Assembly (NCBI GenBank): GCA_037176705.1
Contig: CM073885.1
Coordinates: 89,705,001 to 89,769,000 of the forward strand
Length of the DNA stretch: 64,000 bases
Origin: Molossus alvarezi
Taxonomy: Eukaryota > Chordata > Mammalia > Chiroptera > Molossidae
Reading direction: 5' to 3'
Part shown: in pieces, positions 57,080 through 64,000 of the stretch
How positions within the stretch are numbered: the stretch's first letter is position 1
Layout: each line of letters starts with the position of its first letter
The notes under the pieces: generated by a model
Told to the model about the DNA's origin: nothing
Databases searched by the model: none
Seen by the model: the letters and a program-made list of their open reading frames with translations, nothing else
Position numbers and translations under genes: made by a program

Positions 57080-58285
57080 TGGATCACATGTTTTCATCTG
57101 TTCTGACAATATCTGCCTTTGGATCGGAGTGTTTAACCCATTTGCAGTAAGTCCTCACTTTACATCCAGAAGGAGTACTTTTTCATTTCCCTATTTGTTT
57201 TCCATATGCCCAGAGCTTGTTTGTCCCTCATTTCCTGCATTACAGTCTCCTTTTGTGTTTAGTTGACTTTTGGGGGATGGGGGGGAGGTAGTGAAATGTT
57301 TACATTTCTTTCTCATTTGCTTTTGTGTTATAGATATTTTATAGTTATTTTCTTTGTGTTTTCCATGGGGGGTGACATTTGATATCCTAAAGTCCTAACA
57401 CTCTGCTTTGAATTTCTATCAGCTTCACTTCAATAACATACAAAACACTGCCCGGTGCAGCGCCACCCCGATGCCTCCGTCGTTGGTATAATAAAATCAC
57501 ATCTTTGTACATTGTGTGCCCAAAGCACAAACTAATGCTTCTTTTAAATGCATCAGTCTCTTAAAGTATGTCAAAAACAAGATGTGGAGTTACAAACCCA
57601 AATTACAGTCACGCTAGCTTTTAGGCAAATCGTTTTAAAAAGAAAAAAATAGAGTTAACAAAAGTTGTTACATAACACTAGGTTTTCTAATTGCCCGTGT
57701 ATTTCAATTTATTAGGATCTTCATTTCATTATATGGCTCCAAGTTACTGTCTAGAGTTTTTCACTTCACCCTGCCAGGCTGTCCTGAGCATGTCTCTCAG
57801 GGCAGGCCCTGGGTAAGAACTCCTGCGGCTTTTGTTTATCTGCAAATGTATTCATTTCTCCCTCACTTTGAAGGACAGTTTTGCCAGATATAGGATTCTT
57901 GGTTTAGTTTATTTTTTATTTATTTTTTAACACTTGGAATATATGGGCCCACTGTCTTCCGGCCTCCAGTGTTTCTTAGGAGAAATCTGCTTATAATCTT
58001 ATTGAGGGGCCCTTGAATGGTATGTGTGCTCCCACCTTGCTGCTTCCAAAGATTCTCCCTTTGTCTTTAAAAGGTTTGATTGTAATGTGTCTTGGTCTAG
58101 GTCTTCTAGAGTTTATTTTACTTGTAGTTCATTGAGCTTCTTGGGATTTTAGATTTGGGAACTTCTCAGCAATTATTTCTTCAAGTAGCCTCTCAGCCCC
58201 TTTCTCTCTCTCTAGTCTAGGTCATTTCTGAGCCTTTCCCTGGCGTGTGTGAGTCACTTTCTAATTTTCCCTATATATGCAATTT

Positions 58286-58526
58286 TTTTTTTTTATTCTC
58301 ACCTGAGGACATTTTTGCATTTATCTTCAGATAGAGCAGGAGGGGCGGGGGAGAAAGAGAGAAACATCCATGTGAGAGAGACACATCAAATGGCTGCCAC
58401 CCACATATCCCCAACCAGGGCCGGGGACAAACTGCAACCAAGGTACGTGCCCTTAGCGGGAACCGAACCTGGGACTCTCTGGTCCATGGGCTGACGCTCC
58501 AACCGCTGAGCCAAACTGGCCAGGGC
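58286..58526 (-). mobile_element. Ves-A SINE
   Basis: Reverse copy with the duplication TATGCAATT (58277-58285 and 58527-58535), inserted at the ORF1 end of L1M. Confidence 0.95.
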
Positions 58527-58559
58527 TATGCAATTGTTTTTGAATATCTTAGTTTGTAA

Positions 58560-59050
58560 TGTCTGGCTCCCAAAAGGGTTAAAAGAGAAAAATGTTGGTG
58601 ATCGGGGGAAGGGCACCAATCCTGTAAACTTCAAGGGAATTGCTTCAGCTACAGAGAAAGGGGCTTGCAGCAACGGGGGAGGTGCAGGGGCAACTTCCTG
58701 CCTCTCTCTGCACCTCTGTGCTCAGAAGCGGCAGTGGGCACTCAGAGCACAGGTCGGCAGTGCTGCCCACCCCACCTGCCCCAAGCTGCGTGCAGGCGGC
58801 TCCAGGAACACGGACAACTACCTGCCACGTTGCTGAGGGTGGGGGTGGGTAGTTGCCACTGTGTGAGAACTGGAAAGGGCTGAAATTAATCACAATTTAC
58901 CATCTACGCCTTCCCCCTGGCTGTCGCAAGCCTCCTAATAGAGTCCAGAGTTCCGCAGTAGTTATATCCGGCTGGTTCTGGCTGTGCCATCCTGGCCTCG
59001 GCGGGGAGACATTCCCGGGGCTTCCTACTCTGCCCTCTTCCCGGAAGCCT
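58560..59050 (-). other. GC-rich block, possible L1M 5'UTR
   Basis: The position upstream of an antisense ORF1 and the C/G-rich text with repeated CTGCC/GGCAG motifs fit an L1 5'UTR. I cannot match it to a known consensus. Overlapping frames here (70-102 codons) are a product of low stop frequency in GC-rich DNA. Confidence 0.4.
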
Positions 59051-59515
59051 TCTCCTTGTTTCTTGTCATAGTATTGTAGTTTTATACAGTTCCTGGTACT
59101 GTGTATTTTGTGGGAATGCTAAATAAGTACAAGATGCAGTACTGATGACTACTGTGAAGCCTGTTTTAGCTGGAGAGACAAACATGAAATGAATATTGAT
59201 CAGTACTAAGCAATCAATAATGCATAACAAAATACAAGAGTTTTGACAGGAGTGGTTTGAACAGGACACCTTTGCTTGTCCCTTCTGGACCATGACAAAC
59301 AAAACAACGAGTCGCAGTGTCTGTTCTGTGCCCGGTCTTGGGTTCAGAATTCATCACAGGGCTTCAGGCAATCTTTAATGTTTTATGAGTTGGCACTTGA
59401 GTTGAAAGCGATTTGCCATCCTGATTTATGGTAAACATGGTAAGTAGCATAAGAACCTGAAGACCGTAATATTGTTTCTTCGACTACATTGTATTTTTCA
59501 AGGAAAAGGACAATA
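59051..59515. other. unassigned non-coding DNA
   Basis: No gene or repeat recognised. Confidence 0.4.
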
Positions 59516-59530
59516 TGTTCTATTCTTTTA

Positions 59531-59781
59531 AATACATTTTTTTATTCTTACTGAGGACATTTTCCCATTGATTCTGGATAGACTGGAAGGGAAGGAGGGA
59601 GAGAGAGAGAAACATGTATGTAAGAGAGAGAGAGACATTGACTGGTGGCCTCCTGCACGACCCAGACCAGGGCCGGGGATCGACTCTCCCAACCGAGGTA
59701 CATCCCTTGACCAGGAATCGAACCCGTGACTCTTTGGTTCACAGGCCATTGCTCTAACCACTGAACCAAACTGGCCAGGGC
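59531..59781 (-). mobile_element. Ves SINE, older variant
   Basis: Reverse copy with the approximate duplication TGTTCTATTCTTTTA / TGTTCTATTTCTTTA (59516-59530 and 59782-59796). The tail (TTCTTACTGAGGACATTTTCCC) and the body GGTGGCCTCCTGCACGACCC mix features of both SINE types. Confidence 0.93.
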
Positions 59782-59796
59782 TGTTCTATTTCTTTA

Positions 59797-60101
59797 ATAG
59801 TTCCCACAGCATTATAATCAGAGGCTTGAATAGGGCTTATGAATTAATTTCATAATTTTAAGAGATCTTATCATAAGGAAATAAATCAACTTTATATGTG
59901 TTAACACACTGTTTATATCACTTCTGGAAGTGCTAAAGGCGCGGTTTTTTTCTTTAAAAGAGTTTGTATTCCAGCATCTGACAGCTTTTCATACCCTTGC
60001 TGTGTAAACTCATTTTCTCTTGTTTTCTCTGTTCTTACAGAAGATGGAAAACAGCTGGTCAGCATCCTCAGCTAATACTTGTTAAATGTCTTCTTAAAAG
60101 G
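59797..60101. other. unassigned DNA
   Basis: Contains a polypyrimidine tract followed by CTTACAG at about 60034-60040 (TTTTCTCTGTTCTTACAG), a strong acceptor-like sequence. No matching donor or open frame could be shown. Confidence 0.35.
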
Positions 60102-60103
60102 TA

Positions 60104-60243
60104 CAGGCATAGCTCATTTTATTGCATTTCACAGATGTTGCATTTTCCTACAAATTGAAGGCACGATTCTCCACCTGCAAAAAGATGAAGACTCGCTTCA
60201 TTGCGGTGAACTGGAACCAAACCTGTGATTTCTCTGAGGTCTG
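60104..60243 (+). mobile_element. Tigger-type MITE
   Basis: CAGGCATAGCTCATTTTATTGC at the left and GCTTCATTGCGGTGAACTGG with TTTCTCTGAGGTCTG at the right are the ends of a Tigger1-like Tc/mariner element, joined without the interior. TA dinucleotides flank it (60102-60103 and 60244-60245). Confidence 0.85.
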
Positions 60244-60249
60244 TAGGTA

Positions 60250-60550
60250 ATCCTTAGCTTGAGGACATTATGCTAAGTGAGATAAGCCAGTCACAAAGGA
60301 CAAATGCTGTACCATTCCACTTATGTGAGGCACCCTGACTAGTCAAACTCATAGGACAGAAAGTAGAACGGTAGTTGCCAAGGCCTGGGGGAGAAGGGTT
60401 GGAGAGTTGTTATTTAATGATACAGAGTTTATTTGTGCAAGATGAAAAGAGTTCTGTGGAAGGGATGGTGGTGATGGTAGCGCAACAATATGAATGTACT
60501 TAATGCAACTGAATTCTACACTTACAAATAGTTAGGACGGTTACAAAATT
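60250..60550 (+). mobile_element. L1MA/L1MB 3'UTR relic
   Basis: TTGAGGACATTATGCTAAGTG, GAAAGTAGAACGGTAGTTGCC and ATGAATGTACTTAATGCAAC are standard L1 3' landmarks in forward order. 5' truncated at its left. Confidence 0.85.
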
Positions 60551-61375
60551 CCTTACATCCATAGGGGCATGTCTTTACCCTATGAGGACATCAGAGAAAC
60601 CCTTACCCAGGAAGATCGTCATCCACAGGGTGCTTTGCTCTACTTCCATTTGTTTCTCATCTTTGTGTGAGGCCCTCTCTCCATTCTTCCAGGAACTTTT
60701 GTTCTCTTCTCTGGCCCATCTTCAAATCTTCCACAAACCAGATGAAGTTATGGAAAGATGGCAAAGCCAGGGAGTGGGGAGGCTGTCACAGGTCCTGGGG
60801 TTTGGGGCAGTGTTGGGGTCGCTGTGTTTGCTGGAACAGCACTGCATTGCCCGTGGCTCGTACTCACCCATAGACAGGACTTCTGTTCTGTTCCTCCATG
60901 AAGCTGGGGTGGATGAACTGGATGAACTCTAATGGAATGTACAGCTCACCATTACTTTCGAACTTTTTTCACTGGGAACTTGCTATCATTCGGGGGTGTA
61001 TGTAATGAAATATCATACGTTGGTGTTTTAAAATCCGAGTTGACTCAATACAAGTTGAAAGGACCAAACTTATGAACTCGTTCCCCCATTCCCCCCATCT
61101 CTTTTCTGTTCTGAACTTCACTCTGTTGAAATGATTGTTTTGAAGATAAATTCCCCTCACTTTGGATTAAGGACTGTGATGATGGCTAAACAGAGCACCT
61201 GAGTATAATGGAGCATGCTGTCTGAATGAGTGTGTGCTCCCCTCCCCCAACACCGAGCTGAAAGGACTTAATTTCCTGGTTTGTTGGTTACAAAGACATG
61301 TTACGGGTTGCAGGCATTACTGGGGTGCCTCGCCAGCCTGCCTTAGGTCGACCTCCTCTCTTTGCCTTTATCTAG

Positions 61376-61433
61376 CTGAAGAGCCTTTGGGTGAAGACCT
61401 GGACACTTGGAAAGGAGCTCTCGCTCCATTACA
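61376..61433 (+). other. candidate 58-bp exon
   Basis: TCTCTTTGCCTTTATCTAG ends at 61375 and resembles a splice acceptor with its pyrimidine tract. GTAAGTAG starts at 61434 and is a near-optimal donor. The 58 bases between are open in the frame giving EEPLGEDLDTWKGALAPLQ. Coding or lncRNA status is unknown; this is inference from splice-like signals only. Confidence 0.3.
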
Positions 61434-62544
61434 GTAAGTAGGCGACTATTGTCCAGTTACCTCAAGGGAAACATCATGTAGGCGGAAACAATCAATCACA
61501 TAGGTGGAGTATGCTCTTCAGCACTTGTTCACAGGATTTGATATCATTGTTCGTTTGGCTCAGTATTTGCTCCGACTCATCACCTGTCTCAGTGAGGTGG
61601 ACAGGAGGATGGGGAGTAAAAGATTAAGATTTGTCTGCCCTCTCGCCCAAAAAATCTACCAAGAAACCCAACCCCGACTTTCCAGTTCTCTTTCTAAGAA
61701 ACAGTGAGTGCGAAACTGATGCTCCGCTGGTCAGACGTGGCACGTGCGTGTCTCACCTCCTTAACTGCCACCAAAGGCTTCCTCCTCCTCTGCCACCCGA
61801 CACCCCCCGAGGCCCCTGCTGGCGTGCCTGGGCGCGGGGGCTGTCCGGTCTGGGGACTTACACTCTAATAGATGCGGCTCCACTTTTGGTAGACCAGCCA
61901 CATCCCAGGACTTGAGAGACTGGGTCTGTGGAAGTTCACTCTTCAGGGGTGCCGACAGGTGACACTAGGGGAACTGCCGAGGTCCGAGTGGCATCTGTGG
62001 TGGCCCAGGTTTTGCCCTGCGCTGGAAGCGGTTAGATGCTGTCCCTGATTTATCAAGGCTGACATTGGTCTGGAGCTTGGTGTCTGGCTGGCGCCATGCT
62101 GTCTGCTGGCCTCGCAGAGGGGATGCTGGCCTCCTTAACTTGGCTTCGTATTTCTTTGGATGACCCATGTGTTTTGGCCAGTGCCGCCTCTGTGGCAGAG
62201 GAGGGGCTCTGGTTAGCTCTGTGTGACCAGAAGGCACGCCGGCCGGGCCCTTGCACGAGCCAGGGGCTGTGTGACCGCAGCCGCCTCGGGCTTCAGTCCT
62301 TCCCAAGCTGCCGCATCGATGCGTCTGGATCCGTTGCTTGTACTTCACTGTGTGCAGTCAACACAACAGGGCAGCTTAGAGTGTGTGCACGATCTCAGTA
62401 GGTTAAGGAGAAAGCTGTTTCCCGGGTGTCTGCCAATGTGCGAACCTGTCCTCCCGAGGGAGGAGGCATAACAGGTATTAAGTAAGAATTTTCTGTCACG
62501 GTGCTGTTGTAGTGAAGTTGGAGCGCTTAGGCCCACACGATGCT

Positions 62545-62591
62545 GACGTGAGTGAGTCAGTGCTGTGGGGAATGTCGACGTGAGTGAGTCA
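62545..62591. promoter_or_regulatory. paired AP-1-like motifs in a 15-bp direct repeat
   Basis: GACGTGAGTGAGTCA occurs at 62545-62559 and again at 62577-62591. Each contains the consensus AP-1/bZIP site TGAGTCA (62553-62559 and 62585-62591). The first is also preceded by a CRE-like TGACGTGA (62544-62551). The 32-bp spacing is about three helical turns. Regulatory function is inferred only. Confidence 0.4.
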
Positions 62592-64000
62592 CAGCACGTT
62601 CCCCAAGCCCCCGACGCCATGATAACAATGACTGTGCACTGGAAATACGTGTGAATACACGTGTGAACAAATGAGCAGATTTCACTAGTAGCTCTCAAAG
62701 TCTAGTCCTGCAACTCACGTTAAAATTTCCCACAAAGCCTTGATCTTGTTCCTTGCCCCTTTCCTCTACCTCTTTTGCAGCAGAAAACCGTAGGGTCCCA
62801 ACTATTTTGCAGTCAGAAGCTACAGGATGTTTCTCAACCTCTGATCCCGAGACACCGACCCAGGAGGCGGTGTCCTGGGATTTTAGGGAGGAAGGGGGCT
62901 CGGCGCCCAGTGTCGTCTGAGCACCGAGCTGGCCTCGAAGAGGGCCGCGCTTGTCCGCACTGCAGAGAATAGCAGAGGGGCCTGCGCAGCCGAGGGAGAG
63001 CCGGCAGCAGCACACGTGGCAACCATCGGCTCGGAATTCGGTGCATATGCGAATCGCTGCTGGATTCTCCTCTGCTCACTGACTTACCAAGCAAAATGTT
63101 TTCAGAAGGTTGCTGTCGATTTTGGAAGCTGCTGGGGAGAAGGGCCTTGGGAACAGTGGTCTCTGTGAAAGGGCACAGTCGCTCGAAAGGTGTCAGAGAA
63201 GGACTGTGTTCAGAAGGGCAGTTCCTAGGGGAAGCCGGTGCATCCGTGGCCGTGATGGGAGAGAGAGGGACCAAAAGAAATACAAGAGGACAGGGAAGAG
63301 TCAGAAACGTGCCCCCCCTCCCCGATTTACTGCACATGAAAGGGACTCAGGAAGAAAATGATAATCCTGAACCCTAGAGAAGAAAGGGAGAGGTGGATGG
63401 TTTCAAATCGACGTAAAATAGCCTGTTAAAATATAGCATCCTCATAGAAGGTACCTCCGCTTTAGACGGAAGAACAATTGGTTTTTCTTCTTTGTTTCAT
63501 TAAATGTGAACACAAAGGGTTAACGCGGGTTTGGTAGAGTGAGAAGTATTGCAGTTTGTGTGCAGTCATTTCCTCTATAAGGGTAAACAGAACCCTTCCT
63601 TATGTGTATTACTAAGGATCTTCCAAAAAAAAAAAAAAAAAATCAAGGGGAGCAGTGGGAAGTCCAGATGACATGGAAAAATTGGGGGATTGTATCCGAA
63701 AAGGCTCTCGCCCCAGCAGGCACATCCTGGGCTCCATTACTTGGCATGTCCCTCCCCGTCCCTGTTTCCCTGTTTGAAGTGACTGGGCGAACTGCCTACA
63801 CCTGGACGCTGATAAGACGCGCTCATTGCACACTCATAGTTTTCCAAGAAAAATAGCAAAGAATGCACTTGTGTTGAGGTACGGGAGTTGCTGACTGGCA
63901 GGGTCTCTAAAGAATCAACATGCCCACATTTCTGCCTCCTCTCATGTTGCCAAGCTGATTCTCAGCTCAAAACGAATAAAATTGATGTGTTTTTGTAAAT

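Larger units (their letters stand above)
55430..58560 (-). mobile_element. large old L1M with internal deletion
   Basis: Runs from the 3'UTR (TTTGAGGTAAAATACACGTAAC) through ORF2 3' text (GGGTTATGTTCTTGAGTTTTAGG; CACCTTTGTCAAAAATCAC). Near 56585 it jumps to endonuclease-end text (CTTCTTTGTCTCTTGTTAACT; GTCTATTTTGTCTGATATTAG). The ORF1 region follows (57850-58230: GATTCTCCCTTTGTCTTTAA, GTCTTGGTCTAGGTC). Most of the reverse transcriptase region is missing. Three Ves SINEs interrupt it. The GC-rich 58560-59050 may be its 5'UTR. Confidence 0.8.
60551..64000. other. repeat-poor unassigned DNA
   Basis: No interspersed repeat was recognised in 3.4 kb, in contrast with the rest of the window. The 116-codon frame at 60582-60932 and the 127- and 167-codon minus frames at 61965-62348 and 62834-63337 lack any domain I know. 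A/G-rich segments, several CpGs (61790-61830, 62230-62290, 62930-63010) and a pure A17 run (63626-63642) are present. The composition suggests possible unique regulatory or lncRNA sequence. Confidence 0.45.

Noticed and set aside
62834..63337. 167-codon open frame on the minus strand
   Set aside because: GC-rich, overlaps other frames, no known domain and no splice or promoter context; possible but unsupported.
1..64000. Helitron (Helibat) or piggyBac elements expected in some vespertilionid bats
   Set aside because: I looked for TC starts with a CTRR hairpin end and for TTAA-flanked inverted repeats but found no convincing copy by eye.

Overview
The window looks like intergenic or intronic DNA from a bat. 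The main evidence is about 30 copies of a tRNA-derived SINE of the VES type. The head reads GGCTCAGCGGTTAGAGCG, followed by a B-box-like GGTTCGATTCC, and the body is a CT-rich tract. A nearly complete SPIN hAT transposon is also present; SPIN is known from vespertilionid bats and a few other tetrapods as a horizontally transferred element. I see no intact protein-coding host gene. Every long reading frame belongs to a LINE-1 or to the SPIN transposase; the remaining frames are short and look like chance.

Layout. 1-6080 is mostly unassigned sequence with a MER5A hAT MITE (2771-2950), an old L1 3' fragment (3325-3863) and two SINEs. 6083-11921 is a full-length but decayed L1 on the minus strand. 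12571-18804 is a nested structure: a Ves SINE with a perfect 17-bp target duplication, with a younger full-length L1 (12625-18478) inserted in its A-rich tail. That L1 has an ORF2 interrupted by one 2-base insertion and a 5'UTR built of four tandem monomers. 19089-27160 is SINE-rich unassigned DNA with a full-length U6 snRNA pseudogene joined to an L1 ORF1 fragment (19552-19738). 27144-27528 is a short retrocopy of an LTR-like sequence. 28790-30290 is the 5' part of an old L1. 31020-44720 holds L2, MIR, MLT1 and L1M relics, a cluster of five SINEs (37581-38974), and a HAL1-like L1 derivative (43265-44715).

45655-49484 contains L1M pieces, an RPL17 processed pseudogene (about 48185-48766) and a local 84-bp duplication. 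49493-52584 is the SPIN element with a SINE inserted in its transposase. 53880-59050 carries an L2-like relic and a large, internally deleted L1M with three SINE insertions. 60104-60243 is a Tigger MITE, followed by an L1 3' fragment. 60550-64000 is repeat-poor and is the best place to look for host function (an exon-like segment at 61376-61433 and paired TGAGTCA motifs at 62545-62591).

The two L1s show the source of the LINE machinery that would have mobilised the SINEs, the U6 chimera, the RPL17 copy and the LTR retrocopy. SPIN is the only recognisable product of cut-and-paste invasion by horizontal transfer. The labels Ves-A (about 250 bp, 3' end with TCCTCGGGTGAGGA) and Ves-B (about 200 bp, 3' end TCTAAAATCAATAAA) are my own. 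Repeat family names come from memory of consensus sequences, not from a database search.
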